Below are positions 45,701 to 54,135 of a stretch of 64,000 nt of DNA, piece by piece; position 1 is the stretch's first letter; every line of letters begins with the position of its first letter. Origin of the DNA: PALSA-1006 sp041660815 (lineage in GTDB: Bacteria; Pseudomonadota; Gammaproteobacteria; Burkholderiales; Gallionellaceae); assembly GCA_041660815.1 (NCBI GenBank), contig JBAZVN010000011.1:1-64000 (forward strand), written 5' to 3'. The position numbers were made by a program, and so were the translations under genes. Below the pieces are notes generated by a model. That model ran no database searches and was not told the origin of the DNA. It was given only the letters and a program-made list of their open reading frames with translations.

Positions 45701-48387
45701 CAACCTTGCTGGGAAAACCGGGGGGAATCTTCGTGTTGCGCGCCGAGGACATTTCAGAAGATGACCGCGTCCTGTTGCAATCGGTTGCCCGAATTGTCTT
45801 CACCGACAGCAGCGACACCTTAATAGACCAAGTGGAACGTCGCACTGCGCCAGAACGCCAATCGGATCTACTCGAGCCTTCCCGGCAAGCCATGACTGAA
45901 GTCACACGGTCTCTCCCTCCGCTCAATCTCATTTTCAATAATGGCGCGGGAGGATTCACCCCAGATGGACACGAATACATCATTTCCCTGGAGCCCGGCC
46001 AACACACTCCCGCCCCCTGGGTCAATGTCATCGCCAGCCCGCATATCGGCACCGTGGTAAGTGAAAGCGGCAGTGCCTATACCTGGGTAGAAAATGCCCA
46101 TGAATTTCGCCTGACCCCTTGGCACAACGATCCGATCAGTGACAGCAGCGGTGAAGCGCTGTATATCCGTGACGAGGAAACCGGTGCATTCTGGTCGCCG
46201 ACCACCGCGTTACCCGCACCGGGACTGAACCCGGGGCGTTCAGGTTATGTTTGCCGTCACGGTTTTGGCTACAGCGTCTTCGAACATCAGCACGCCGGGA
46301 TCGCTTCGGAATTGTTCACCTACGTGGCAATGGATGCCCCGGTAAAATTCCTGGTAATCAAGCTGCGCAATCACTCTAAACGCGCCAGAAAATTATCCCT
46401 GACCGGCTATTGGGAATTAGTGCTGGGTGAATGGCGACACAGCAATTTGATGCAGATTGTCACCGCGACTGATGCGCACAGCGGCGCACTATTTGCCCGC
46501 AACGCATACGGGCGCGATAGTGGCAAACGCGTGGTATTTGCCCAAGTCAGCAACGATCACTTCAACGAAACGGGACGCTCTGTCAGTGGCAACCGGACAG
46601 AATTCATCGGCCGCAACGGAACACTGGCCAGTCCTGCGGCAATGTGGCGCAAGCGTTTATCGGGCAAAACCGGTGCGGCACTCGATCCCTGTCTCGCGAT
46701 ACAAACCCAACTTGAATTGGCGGCAGGGCAAGAGCGCGAGATTGTGTTTGTCTTTGGCGCGGCTAGCAACGAAGAGAGTGCACGCCATTTGATCGAACGC
46801 TTCTGCGGGCCCATCCGCGCGCGCCAAGCTTTGGAAGCCGTATGGGAATATTGGAACACAACGCTGGGTGCGGTACAGGTTGAAACACCAGACCCGGCAC
46901 TCGACGTATTAACCAACGGTTGGCTGGTTTATCAAACGCTGTCCTGCCGCCTGTGGGGGCGCAGTGGCTATTATCAAAGCGGCGGCGCCTATGGTTTTCG
47001 CGATCAATTGCAGGACACACTGGCTTTGATCCATGCCACGCCGTGGCTGGCGCGCGAGCAGCTGATCCGCTGCGCCGAGCACCAGTTTTTGCAGGGGGAT
47101 GTACAACACTGGTGGCATCCGCCCAAAAGCCAGGGTGTACGCACGCATTTCTCCGATGACTATTTATGGCTGCCCTACGCCACCTGTCGCTATGTGTTGG
47201 CAACCGGTGATACCGGCGTACTCGACGAGCAAATTCACTTTCTCGAAGGCCGTGAACTCAACTCGGAAGAAGAAGCGTATTACGACCAGCCACAGCGTTC
47301 GGCGGAGGCGGCCAGCCTGTACGAACATTGCACGCGCGCCATCAAACACGGCCTGCGCTTTGGTGCGCATCAGTTACCGTTAATGGGATGCGGCGACTGG
47401 AATGACGGCATGAACCGGGTCGGACACGAAGGGCGCGGCGAAAGCGTTTGGCTGGCGTGGTTTCTGTATGAAAATCTGCAACTATTTGCCGCCTTGGCGC
47501 GCGACCGCAATGACCCGGCTTTCGCCGACCTGTGCACCGGGCAAGGTTTGCAATTGCGCAATAACATCGAAGCTAATGCCTGGGATGGCGGCTGGTATCG
47601 GCGGGCTTATTTTGATGATGGCACGCCCTTGGGTTCAGCAGACAATGACGAATGCCAAATAGATTCGATCAGTCAGAGCTGGGCCGTCATCTCCAAAGGC
47701 GGCGACCCCGGGCGCGCCAAACAAGCGATGGCCGCAGTAGACCAACGCCTGATTCAACGTGATGCACAAATCATTAAACTGCTCGATCCTCCGTTCGATC
47801 AGTCCGCGCTGGACCCCGGCTATATCAAGGGCTATGTGCCCGGCGTGCGTGAAAACGGCGGCCAATACACCCACGCCGCCATCTGGACGACCATGGCTTT
47901 TGCCATGATGGGCGACAACGAACGCGCCTGGGAATTATTTGCCATGTTGAATCCTGTCAATCACGCTCGCTCGGCAACCGAGATTGAACGCTACAAGGTC
48001 GAACCCTATGTGATGTGCGCCGATATTTATGGCGCGGCACCCCATACCGGTCGCGGTGGTTGGACTTGGTATACCGGCGCGGCAGGCTGGATGTATCGAC
48101 TAACTCTGGAAACCTTGCTGGGCATCCAACGAGAAGTGAACCAGTTGCGCATTACACCGTGCATGCCGGCACATTGGGACAGCTACCAGGTACATTACCG
48201 CCATCATGGCTCGATGTATCACATTAGCGTTAAACGCAATGAAGACAAGTCGGAGCTCGCGATTGGGGTGACTCTGGATGGGGATGTCCTGCAAGCGACA
48301 GCGCAACAAGGTGGTATCCAACCGCACGCGTTGATTCCGCTGATGGATGACGGTCTTGAACATTTTATTGAAGTGAGACTGGGTTGA
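39766..48387 (+). CDS. ndvB: Cyclic beta-1,2-glucan synthase (NdvB/ChvB type)
   Basis: This protein of about 2873 residues makes cyclic beta-1,2-glucan at the inner membrane. After an N-terminal region come membrane helices (FFYLSPIFGLTLLATFVVLA), a GT84 transferase domain with YVITLDTDTQLP and RRHRWIRGDWQ, more helices, a glycoamylase-like domain (LSWSGSMFEYLMPQLLMPS), two Glyco_transf_36 beta-domains and a GH94 phosphorylase domain with GCGDWNDGMNRVG. Family homology (LLDNFYLIEQQIALARRHLP) continues upstream of the first in-frame TTG (40072). The frame stays open to a TAG at 39712, but the only good ribosome-site-linked candidate is ATC at 39766 (GGGAG seven bases before). Confidence 0.9.
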   Translation: MNKLKFSVLARYSLPKDSDSELLHAELFSIEQLKRHAVTLAGQHRVNPQPGPDQLLSRLADNESVLLASYRVVSEAVTAGQHLIPAETWLLDNFYLIEQQIALARRHLPRGYSRQLPRLADGILDGFPRIYDLAIELISHMDGRVDTDNATQFIAAYQTVEPLKLGELWAFPIMLQLALLENLRRIGLRIARRREERDAAIEWAERMLETAEREPKQLIHLLADFANADVPLTAPFVEEFYARLQTHTHVMAFVQTWVEQKLSEQGMTATQLSEAAGRAAATNQISIANSIGSLRFIGAMDWRDYVESLSVVEHILREDSQAMYAHQDFSSRDRYRHVIEDVARGSLQNELFVARTAIALAQKAVERLGKHDRRAHVGYYLIDHGRPLLENSVGYRASIPEKLSRFIHRNCLFFYLSPIFGLTLLATFVVLAPLEPLALSDWRLWFIALSGSIGASALAVALVNLMATLILPPRVLPRLDFSRGIPDIHRTMVVVPTLLSRPQEIDELLSAMEIRYLGNRDANLFFALLTDFRDAPQCVLDGDDKLLAYARAAVQTLNDSYRDDRPCIFYLLHRPRVWNPHEQIWMGYERKRGKLEQFNALLRGGSPGAFCALIGDLSLLPTIQYVITLDTDTQLPRDAARTLIGNLAHPLNRPVFDSQKQRVIEGYAILQPRASISLGSACQSWFSKLFAGESGIDPYTREVSDVYQDIFGEGSFIGKGIYDVDAFRLAVEGRFPENLILSHDLLESGYARSALVTDVDLIEEHPASYIIDISRRHRWIRGDWQLAGWLLPSVPGQTNNKRQRNPLSVLLLWKIFDNLRRSLVAPALLALLLGSWLFTASPAWISIALVAAILLLPGLLSSVIEFIRKPEDREWSAQWRMSSHAADRPIILALLALILLPYDALICLDAIASSGVRMLFTRRGLLLWHLQSYANRNARRSLMGFFREMWIAPVLALLVGLTLAFTRPTELLWCMPVLLLWLLSPVAGWWISKPIICPDLALNGDQRTFLRLAARKTWRYFADFASVKDNWLPPDNFQEYPAAAVATRTSPTNIGMSLLANLTAYDFGYLSAGELLRLTENTLTTLEKLERYRGHFFNWYDTRTLGTLHPNYVSSVDSGNLAGSLLTLQAGLAELKTQPVLATQAFAGLLDTLQLLTEHLPLPITSKYTNKINEIQNILQSWETSRHTLANALQTLAQLQLGVVDLRADLPTERDDELNYWLQAFQQQCLAQQDELDFLCGKTGDDSGMPLLADIARAQSANAAERLTLIDALIERCRELAAMDFEFLYDGARGLLSIGYDVGERRRDPSCYDLLASEARLASFLLIAQGQIPQKHWFTLGRSLTSHGGHISLLSWSGSMFEYLMPQLLMPSFGETLLAQTSLAVVSRQIEYGHQRGVPWGISESCYNTTDLNQVYQYRAFGVPGLGFKRGLGDDLVIAPYASALALTVLPLEACRNLQTLADNGFLGAYGFYEAIDYTPARVPRGQDFAIVRTFMAHHQGMSLLAFAQVLLSKPMQRRFMASPLVKAAELLLQERVPKLVTTLHPHIAEVNASAHPPAAEEAIMRVYTDPNMPLPEVHLLSNGNYHVMATHAGGGYNRWRDMAVTRWREDATSDCWGTFIYLRDRDSGDYWSTAYQPTLRRADHYEAIFVQARAEYRRRDLAIEAHTEISVSAEDDVEIRRVTLTNQSPRTRKIEVTSYAEVVLAPLNADLAHRAFSNLFVQTEILHNHQAILCTRRARTPNETVPWMFHLLSAPGAKIDTPSFETDRAQFIGRGRTTANPLALDNQAPTFALSNSEGSVLDPIVAIRCALTLSPDESASIQIISGVANTRAAAIALLEKYCDRHFVERAFEMAWFQSQEVLRHLNATEADAQIFGRLANSIIYGNALRRTPASVITRNKLGQSGLWRFAVSGDLPIVLIRLGELRRINLLKHILQAHAYWRMKGLASEVVIVNEDFSGYRTLLQDQIMSLVNAGTETTLLGKPGGIFVLRAEDISEDDRVLLQSVARIVFTDSSDTLIDQVERRTAPERQSDLLEPSRQAMTEVTRSLPPLNLIFNNGAGGFTPDGHEYIISLEPGQHTPAPWVNVIASPHIGTVVSESGSAYTWVENAHEFRLTPWHNDPISDSSGEALYIRDEETGAFWSPTTALPAPGLNPGRSGYVCRHGFGYSVFEHQHAGIASELFTYVAMDAPVKFLVIKLRNHSKRARKLSLTGYWELVLGEWRHSNLMQIVTATDAHSGALFARNAYGRDSGKRVVFAQVSNDHFNETGRSVSGNRTEFIGRNGTLASPAAMWRKRLSGKTGAALDPCLAIQTQLELAAGQEREIVFVFGAASNEESARHLIERFCGPIRARQALEAVWEYWNTTLGAVQVETPDPALDVLTNGWLVYQTLSCRLWGRSGYYQSGGAYGFRDQLQDTLALIHATPWLAREQLIRCAEHQFLQGDVQHWWHPPKSQGVRTHFSDDYLWLPYATCRYVLATGDTGVLDEQIHFLEGRELNSEEEAYYDQPQRSAEAASLYEHCTRAIKHGLRFGAHQLPLMGCGDWNDGMNRVGHEGRGESVWLAWFLYENLQLFAALARDRNDPAFADLCTGQGLQLRNNIEANAWDGGWYRRAYFDDGTPLGSADNDECQIDSISQSWAVISKGGDPGRAKQAMAAVDQRLIQRDAQIIKLLDPPFDQSALDPGYIKGYVPGVRENGGQYTHAAIWTTMAFAMMGDNERAWELFAMLNPVNHARSATEIERYKVEPYVMCADIYGAAPHTGRGGWTWYTGAAGWMYRLTLETLLGIQREVNQLRITPCMPAHWDSYQVHYRHHGSMYHISVKRNEDKSELAIGVTLDGDVLQATAQQGGIQPHALIPLMDDGLEHFIEVRLG

Positions 48388-48414
48388 AATCCAGTTATCC
48401 GTCATTTCAAAGAG

Positions 48415-49512
48415 CTATGCATTTCCCAAATTTCGCGTGGGCAAATTAATTTCTTTTGCAAAATTGAGCATACGCTGAATAGGCAAAACGGCGCGCGGAA
48501 TAATCGCCGGATCAACCGTAATTTCATTGTGCCCCCGCTCCAGCACATCGGCCAAATTTAGCAGGCCGTTCATCGCCATCCACGGACAATGACTGCAGCT
48601 GGTACAGGTTGCCCCGTATCCGGCTGTGGGTGCTTCGAGAAATATTTTTTGGGGGCACAAAGCGCGCATCTTGTGCAGAATTCCGTTGTCGGTGGCGACA
48701 ATAAAAGTGTCAGCGGCAGACTGCTGCGCGGCTTTTATCAGCTGGGTTGTTGATCCCACCACATCCGCCAACTGCACCACCGCACGCGGGGATTCCGGAT
48801 GCACCAATACTTTTGCATTTGGATATTTATCTTTTAAATCAATAAGCTCCATGTGCTTATATTCATCGTGCACAATGCACGAGCCTTGCCATAACAACAT
48901 GTCCGCGCCGGTTTGCTCCTGAACATAACCGCCCAAATGTCGATCCGGTGCCCACAAAATTTTCTTGCCCTGCTGTTTCAGGTGCTTCACCACCGGCAAC
49001 GCAATCGAGCTGGTCACCATCCAGTCGGCGCGCGCTTTAACCGCCGCGCTGGTATTGGCATAGACCACCACGGTACGCTCCGGATGGGCATCGCAAAAGG
49101 CCGAAAATTCATCGATTGGACATCCCAGATCAAGCGAGCATTCCGCGTCCATATCCGGCATTAAGACACGTTTTTCCGGGTTTAATATCTTCGCGGTTTC
49201 CCCCATAAAGCGCACCCCGGCGACGACAATCGTTTTTGCCGGATGCTGATGGCCAAAATTGGCCATATCCAGGGAGTCGGAAACAATCCCACCGGTTTGT
49301 TCCGCCAAATCCTGCAGGTCCGGATGAACATAATAATGTGCCAGCAATACTGCATCCTGTTCGATCAGCATGCTTTTAATACGGGCAATCAGCGCCGATT
49401 TTTCGCCGGCTTCCGGCTCGCGCGGACGCCTCGCCCAAGCGTGCGCAGTATTGCATCCAGACTGTGCCGCATCGGGATGCTCATAAGCTATTTGAATTAT
49501 ATTTTCAGCCAT
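48415..49512 (-). CDS. nadA: Quinolinate synthase
   Basis: This 365-residue enzyme condenses iminoaspartate with dihydroxyacetone phosphate to quinolinate for NAD synthesis. Motifs include LLAHYYVHPDLQDLAEQTGG, MGETAKILNPEKRVLMPD and the cysteines of the [4Fe-4S] cluster in DAECSLDLGC and in ATCTSCSHCPWM. Length is normal. It is cytosolic and converges with the glucan synthase gene, with a 27-bp gap. Confidence 0.97.
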   Translation of the reverse strand: MAENIIQIAYEHPDAAQSGCNTAHAWARRPREPEAGEKSALIARIKSMLIEQDAVLLAHYYVHPDLQDLAEQTGGIVSDSLDMANFGHQHPAKTIVVAGVRFMGETAKILNPEKRVLMPDMDAECSLDLGCPIDEFSAFCDAHPERTVVVYANTSAAVKARADWMVTSSIALPVVKHLKQQGKKILWAPDRHLGGYVQEQTGADMLLWQGSCIVHDEYKHMELIDLKDKYPNAKVLVHPESPRAVVQLADVVGSTTQLIKAAQQSAADTFIVATDNGILHKMRALCPQKIFLEAPTAGYGATCTSCSHCPWMAMNGLLNLADVLERGHNEITVDPAIIPRAVLPIQRMLNFAKEINLPTRNLGNA

Positions 49513-49516
49513 TTAA

Positions 49517-49960
49517 TTACTTTCCGACTCTTCCCGGCAATTGCATAATCGCCTCCCGGTTACTCGGGGAAAATACCAACTGTGCAGCATCTTTCCATGA
49601 CAGCCACTGATACTTCACATGTTCTCGCGGCGACAGCTTTATCTCAAGCGTGCCGGGAAGTTGTAAACCAAACACATGTTCAGTGTTATGCGTCGTGCCC
49701 GGGGGATAACGATGCAACCATTGGGTATAAATTTCGTATTCATTCTGTACCTGCCAATCAATCAGCGGATAAAGTTTGACATTCAGGCCGGTCTCTTCAA
49801 AGACCTCGCGGCTGGCCGTTTCAAACAAAGTTTCATCGTCATCGCGACTGCCTGTCACCGATTGCCATGCGCCCGAAAAATCGGCACGCTCCAGCAGCAA
49901 CACCTCCAACGCCTGCGTGTATATAACCACCAAAACCGAAATCGGTTGTTTATTTCTCAT
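49517..49960 (-). CDS. nudB: Dihydroneopterin triphosphate pyrophosphatase (Nudix)
   Basis: This 147-residue Nudix enzyme of folate synthesis has the box GSRDDDETLFETASREVFEETGL in two parts: GSRDDDETLFETA, then REVFEETGL. NudB-typical ends include WLHRYPPGTTHNTEH and SPSNREAIMQLPG. The ATG at 49960 overlaps the end of the barstar gene by 11 bp. A longer frame to 50041 lies wholly inside barstar and is rejected. It is the last gene of a run starting at fmdB. Confidence 0.93.
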   Translation of the reverse strand: MRNKQPISVLVVIYTQALEVLLLERADFSGAWQSVTGSRDDDETLFETASREVFEETGLNVKLYPLIDWQVQNEYEIYTQWLHRYPPGTTHNTEHVFGLQLPGTLEIKLSPREHVKYQWLSWKDAAQLVFSPSNREAIMQLPGRVGK

Positions 49961-50363
49961 CCGCCAATAACACCCAGAATGGCTTGCCTTGTATTTTCCA
50001 GGCAAGCACCGTCTCCTCGAATATTTCCATGGCGCTGGCATGGTCGCTGTCGCTCAAGCCCAATTTTGCATCCTCGCTATTTAACAATAAAACATAGCCG
50101 GCGGCTGGCTGCCAGGATAAATCTCCCAGCACATCAGCCAATGCGTCCCAATTATGCCCAAACCAATCCGGTGCTTTCAAGGCCTGAGCCAGGATAGCCA
50201 AAAAACCGCCCTTGCCGCATCCTGTCGGCATATTTGCCTCAAATAACGTCATATCCGACAAGGCCACATTCGCTTCCAATATCGCCACCGGACAACTCAG
50301 ACGAAACACACCTGCTTCGTTAGCATCCTGTAATCGTGCACATAAATCATCGCTCATGCTCAC
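49950..50363 (-). CDS. Barstar-family ribonuclease inhibitor
   Basis: This 137-residue protein has the barstar core FLAILAQALKAPDWFGHNWDA and LADVLGDLSW. Barstar proteins inhibit barnase-like RNases; the RNase partner here lies directly upstream, overlapping by ATGA. It should be cytosolic and protect the cell from RNase that is not exported. It overlaps the nudB start by 11 bp. Confidence 0.9.
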   Translation of the reverse strand: MSMSDDLCARLQDANEAGVFRLSCPVAILEANVALSDMTLFEANMPTGCGKGGFLAILAQALKAPDWFGHNWDALADVLGDLSWQPAAGYVLLLNSEDAKLGLSDSDHASAMEIFEETVLAWKIQGKPFWVLLADEK

Positions 50364-50722
50364 TCCTCAATGCGAAAAAATGATTGATAATGATCAGCCG
50401 AATAATAACATTCAGGCACCACTCCGCACACGATGCGTCGCGCCCCGCGATGTCTCACTCCCGGTGTCTTTACCGTATATTCGCGATAATATCCGTGCGC
50501 CTGTCCGGGTAAGAATTTCTCGCGATTGCCAAAAACAATACCATCGCGCGGATAGGGAAATGGACCGCCCTGCTTGATCAACTGGAGTGTGCTTTGAGCT
50601 TCGGGGGGAAGTTGAGAAACCGCGATTGCAGAAACAACATTATCTGCGAATAGCGCGGCAAAAGCGAAGGGCTGCCAGAACAGCAGCCCTATCAAACACA
50701 GCGCTCTCACGCTGCGCAACAT
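50360..50722 (-). CDS. Exported barnase/RNase T1-like ribonuclease
   Basis: This 120-residue protein has a signal peptide (MLRSVRALCLIGLLF, cleavage near FAFA). The mature domain has LPPEAQSTLQLIKQGGPFPY, FGNREKFLP, YYREYTVKTPG and YYSADHYQSF, the guanyl-specific RNase (N1/T1/barnase) pattern with likely catalytic Glu/Arg/His. It should cut single-stranded RNA after G in the periplasm or outside. It is coupled with barstar and lies 2 bp after the aspS stop. Confidence 0.9.
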   Translation of the reverse strand: MLRSVRALCLIGLLFWQPFAFAALFADNVVSAIAVSQLPPEAQSTLQLIKQGGPFPYPRDGIVFGNREKFLPGQAHGYYREYTVKTPGVRHRGARRIVCGVVPECYYSADHYQSFFRIEE

Positions 50723-50724
50723 GC

Positions 50725-52521
50725 TTAGCCTTTAACCGTTTCAGCGGCAGCCGGCGTGCGCAAACGAATATGCAATTCACGCAACTGTTTTTCATCCACC
50801 GGACTTGGTGCCTGAGTCAACAGGCATTGAGCGCGCTGGGTTTTAGGGAAGGCGATCACGTCGCGGATGGATTCCGCACCGGTCATCATGGTGACGATAC
50901 GGTCCAAGCCGAACGCCAAGCCGCCGTGGGGAGGGGCACCGTATTGCAACGCATCAAGCAGGAAGCCGAATTTAAGTTGTGCTTCCTCCGCGCCGATATT
51001 GAGCGCGCGGAATACTTTGCTCTGCACTTCTTCCTTATGGATACGCACCGAGCCACCGCCGATTTCCCAGCCGTTAAGCGCCAAGTCGTAAGCTTTTGCC
51101 AGACACTTGCCGGGATCGGTTTCGAGAAATTCCAAATGTTCATCTTTGGGCGAGGTGAACGGATGATGACAGGCATTCCAGCGTTTGCCTTCGTCGTCAT
51201 ATTCAAACATGGGAAAGTCAACCACCCACAACGGTTCCCACGCTTTACCGTTAAGATGGCCTTTTTCGTGCCCGATTTTGCTGCGCAAGGCGCCCAGCGC
51301 ATCGTTGACGATTTTCTCTTTATCCGCGCCGAAGAAAATAATGTCGCCATTTTGCGCACCGGTGCGCTCAATAATGGTTTTCAATGCCGCTTCATGCAGA
51401 TTTTTCACAATCGGCGACTGCAAGCCGGACTCATTTAACTCATTGATATTATTGACTTTTATATACGCCAACCCCTTGGCACCATAGATACCGACAAACT
51501 TGGTGTATTCATCTATCTCGCCGCGGGTAAACGCGCCGCCGTTCGGTACACGCAATGCCGCGACGCGACCGTTTTCAGAATTCGCCACGCCGGCAAACAC
51601 TTTAAACGCGACGTCTTTGACGGCATCGGTAACTTCGGTTAATTCCAGCGTAACGCGCAAATCGGGCTTATCGGAACCAAAGCGGCTCATCGCTTCCGCA
51701 TAGCTCATACGCGGGAAAGCGCTTGGCAAAGTGACATCCAATACTTCCTTGAATACGACACGGATCATTTCTTCTGTCAGCGCCATGATTTGCTGCTCGG
51801 TCATGAACGAGGTTTCAATATCCACCTGGGTAAATTCAGGCTGACGATCCGCACGCAAATCCTCGTCGCGGAAACATTTGGTCAGTTGATAGTAACGGTC
51901 AAATCCAGCCACCATCAGCAATTGTTTAAATAACTGGGGAGATTGGGGTAATGCAAAAAATTCGCCCGCATGCACGCGCGAAGGTACCAAATAATCGCGC
52001 GCACCTTCCGGGGTGGACTTGGTCAGCATCGGCGTTTCAATATCAATAAAACCATGGTCATCCAAAAAGCGCCGGAACGCGCGCGCAGTTTTATAGCGTA
52101 ACTGCATGTTCTTTTGCATTTGCGGACGACGCAGATCAATCACACGATGCGTGAGGCGTACGTTCTCGGAAAGATTGTCATCATCCAATTGGAACGGCGG
52201 GGTAACGGCCGCATTTAACACTTCGATTTCATGGCACAAAATCTCGATCTCACCGCTGCCGATATTGGCATTGCTCGTACCTTCCGGACGACGCCGCACC
52301 TTGCCGGTAATGCGCAACACGTATTCGCTGCGCACAGATTCGGCAAATTTAAACATCTCCGCACGATCCGGATCACACACCACCTGCGCCAATCCTTCGC
52401 GGTCGCGCAGGTCAATAAAAATTACACCGCCATGGTCGCGGCGGCGATGTGCCCAGCCGCAAATGCTGACAATTTGATCGAGGTGAGAAGCGTTGAGGTG
52501 TCCGCAGTAATGAGTTCGCAT
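50725..52521 (-). CDS. aspS: Aspartyl-tRNA synthetase
   Basis: This 598-residue class II synthetase has an N-terminal OB anticodon-binding domain (MRTHYCGHLNASHLDQIVSI), the motif 2 region FRDEDLRADRQPEFTQ, an inserted GAD domain and motif 3 GLAFGLDRIVTMMTG. Length matches the bacterial long type. In betaproteobacteria without asparagine synthetase this enzyme may be non-discriminating, but this cannot be decided here. It follows the DUF502 gene in a conserved order. Confidence 0.97.
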   Translation of the reverse strand: MRTHYCGHLNASHLDQIVSICGWAHRRRDHGGVIFIDLRDREGLAQVVCDPDRAEMFKFAESVRSEYVLRITGKVRRRPEGTSNANIGSGEIEILCHEIEVLNAAVTPPFQLDDDNLSENVRLTHRVIDLRRPQMQKNMQLRYKTARAFRRFLDDHGFIDIETPMLTKSTPEGARDYLVPSRVHAGEFFALPQSPQLFKQLLMVAGFDRYYQLTKCFRDEDLRADRQPEFTQVDIETSFMTEQQIMALTEEMIRVVFKEVLDVTLPSAFPRMSYAEAMSRFGSDKPDLRVTLELTEVTDAVKDVAFKVFAGVANSENGRVAALRVPNGGAFTRGEIDEYTKFVGIYGAKGLAYIKVNNINELNESGLQSPIVKNLHEAALKTIIERTGAQNGDIIFFGADKEKIVNDALGALRSKIGHEKGHLNGKAWEPLWVVDFPMFEYDDEGKRWNACHHPFTSPKDEHLEFLETDPGKCLAKAYDLALNGWEIGGGSVRIHKEEVQSKVFRALNIGAEEAQLKFGFLLDALQYGAPPHGGLAFGLDRIVTMMTGAESIRDVIAFPKTQRAQCLLTQAPSPVDEKQLRELHIRLRTPAAAETVKG

Positions 52522-52570
52522 AGTGAATTAATCAGTTCAGTTTAAAAATGTGGAAATAATGGAGGAAAAG

Positions 52571-53188
52571 TTATTTATTGGCTGCCAGCTTTGCCACGGC
52601 ATCTTCCGGTGATGCAACGACGCCCATGGAAATGATGGATTTGAAAGCCACGTCGACTTTGATGTCCAACTCGATCGTGTCAACTTTGCGGACATAAAAA
52701 TAAAATCCGTTAACCGGGCTGGGCGTGGTGGGCACAAAAACAGCCACATATTCTTCGTCCAAAACTTTGGTGACTTCGCCGGGAACGGTGGTTTGAAAAG
52801 CCAACGACCAAGCTTGCGCATGCGGATAACGCACCAATAACACTTTACCGAAAGCATTGCCGCTTTCAGATAACAGCGTATCGCTAACCTGTTTGACACT
52901 GTTGTAAATACTGTTGACCACCGGAATGCGCTGCAGTAAAGCATGCCACATATCCAGCAAACGCTGGCCGAATACATTGCGCGCAAGCAGGCCGGTTGCC
53001 ACCACAATTGCAAAAGTTAAAATAACGCCCAGACCGGGAATATGCATTCCCAGCAAAAAATCAGGCCGCCAATGTTCAGGCAATAAATTCAATGACTTAT
53101 CCAGCGTATTAATGGTCAAATTTAACACCCAAATGGTGATGCCCAAGGGCACCCAAACCAACAGGCCGGTGAAGAGATACTTTTTCAT
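52571..53188 (-). CDS. DUF502 membrane protein
   Basis: This 205-residue protein has two hydrophobic helices (LLVWVPLGITIWVLNLTI, VILTFAIVVATGLLA) and DUF502 motifs IPVVNSIYNSVKQVSD and VFVPTTPSPVNGFYFYV. It is an inner-membrane protein of unknown function, conserved next to aspS in betaproteobacteria. The ATG at 53188 overlaps the fmdB stop (ATGA); the frame extends further only inside fmdB. Confidence 0.93.
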   Translation of the reverse strand: MKKYLFTGLLVWVPLGITIWVLNLTINTLDKSLNLLPEHWRPDFLLGMHIPGLGVILTFAIVVATGLLARNVFGQRLLDMWHALLQRIPVVNSIYNSVKQVSDTLLSESGNAFGKVLLVRYPHAQAWSLAFQTTVPGEVTKVLDEEYVAVFVPTTPSPVNGFYFYVRKVDTIELDIKVDVAFKSIISMGVVASPEDAVAKLAANK

Positions 53189-53430
53189 GCGGCGCCACTC
53201 GCGGCGGGACATGCTGCACAGGCAGCAGGTTCACATTTGGGCGCGGGCGGATTTTTAAAATCCGTTGCGTAGTAGCCATTTCCCTTAAGCTGAAAACCGG
53301 CAGCGGAAAGCTGCTTGCTAAAGGTTGCCGCACCACACTCCGGACAAATTGTCAGCAGAGGATCAGTATATTTTTGCATTACATCTTTTTGGGTGCCGCA
53401 GGAACTGCAGCGATATTCATAAATTGGCAT
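53185..53430 (-). CDS. FmdB-type zinc ribbon protein
   Basis: This 81-residue protein begins MPIYEYRCSSCGTQKDVMQK, has CPECG, and matches FmdB/CxxC_CxxC_SSSS zinc ribbons. It probably has a regulatory or RNA-linked role; function is unproven. The Cys/Ala-rich end (CEPAACAACPAASGAA) is typical of betaproteobacterial forms. It is the first gene of the fmdB-DUF502-aspS group. Confidence 0.95.
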   Translation of the reverse strand: MPIYEYRCSSCGTQKDVMQKYTDPLLTICPECGAATFSKQLSAAGFQLKGNGYYATDFKNPPAPKCEPAACAACPAASGAA

Positions 53431-53551
53431 CGAGATTTCCTAATAGGTCATTTCTGAAAGGCGCGCATTATACCCCAGAGAATTTTCAACCCACAAAAAG
53501 CAATCCGGGGAATTACGAAAAAAATATCGAGCAAATATGCACCGGAAAAAC

Positions 53552-54097
53552 TTAGTCAGCCACAGCCTCGCGCCATTGCCCGACTTTTAAATCTTGTAGC
53601 GTCCATTCGCCAATCGCACCCCTTATCAATCTCAAAGTTGGATACCCCACTGCTGCCGTCATGCGCCTAACCTGGCGATTTTTTCCTTCTTTAATAATCA
53701 GTTCCAACCAGCTTGTCGGCTTCGCTTTGCGCTCACGAATCGGCGGTGTGCGCTCCCACATGTTAACCGGCTCATCCATTAAACGTGCCTGAGCCGGTAG
53801 CGTCGTAAAATCCGCAAACTTCACCCCGCGCTGCAATTGCTGCAATGCAGCGGCATCCGGCACACCTTCCACTTGCACCCAATAGGTCTTGGCCAGCTTG
53901 TGCTTGGGGTCGGTGATGCGATGCTGCAATTTACCGTCATCCGTCAGCAACAATAAACCTTCACTATCCGTATCCAGACGTCCAGCCGGATAAAACCCGG
54001 GAAGCGCGATATAATCTGCGAGTGTCGGATGTAGCCCGTCGCGACTGAATTGGCAAATCACGCCATAAGGTTTGTTGAATAATAAGACGCGGCTCAT
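53552..54097 (-). CDS. rluE: Pseudouridine synthase RluE
   Basis: This 181-residue RsuA/RluB-family enzyme has the catalytic motif AGRLDTDSEGLLLLT and the C-terminal LELIIKEGKNRQVRRMTAAV. RluE modifies U2457 of 23S rRNA in E. coli; no S4 domain is present here, as expected. The ATG at 54097 (MSRVLLFNKPYGV) is chosen; the longer frame adds unrelated residues. It diverges from icd with a 38-bp gap between starts. Confidence 0.9.
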   Translation of the reverse strand: MSRVLLFNKPYGVICQFSRDGLHPTLADYIALPGFYPAGRLDTDSEGLLLLTDDGKLQHRITDPKHKLAKTYWVQVEGVPDAAALQQLQRGVKFADFTTLPAQARLMDEPVNMWERTPPIRERKAKPTSWLELIIKEGKNRQVRRMTAAVGYPTLRLIRGAIGEWTLQDLKVGQWREAVAD

Positions 54098-54135
54098 TTG
54101 GTTTTCGATTTTCGTTATTTTTACAAGGAGCAGCA

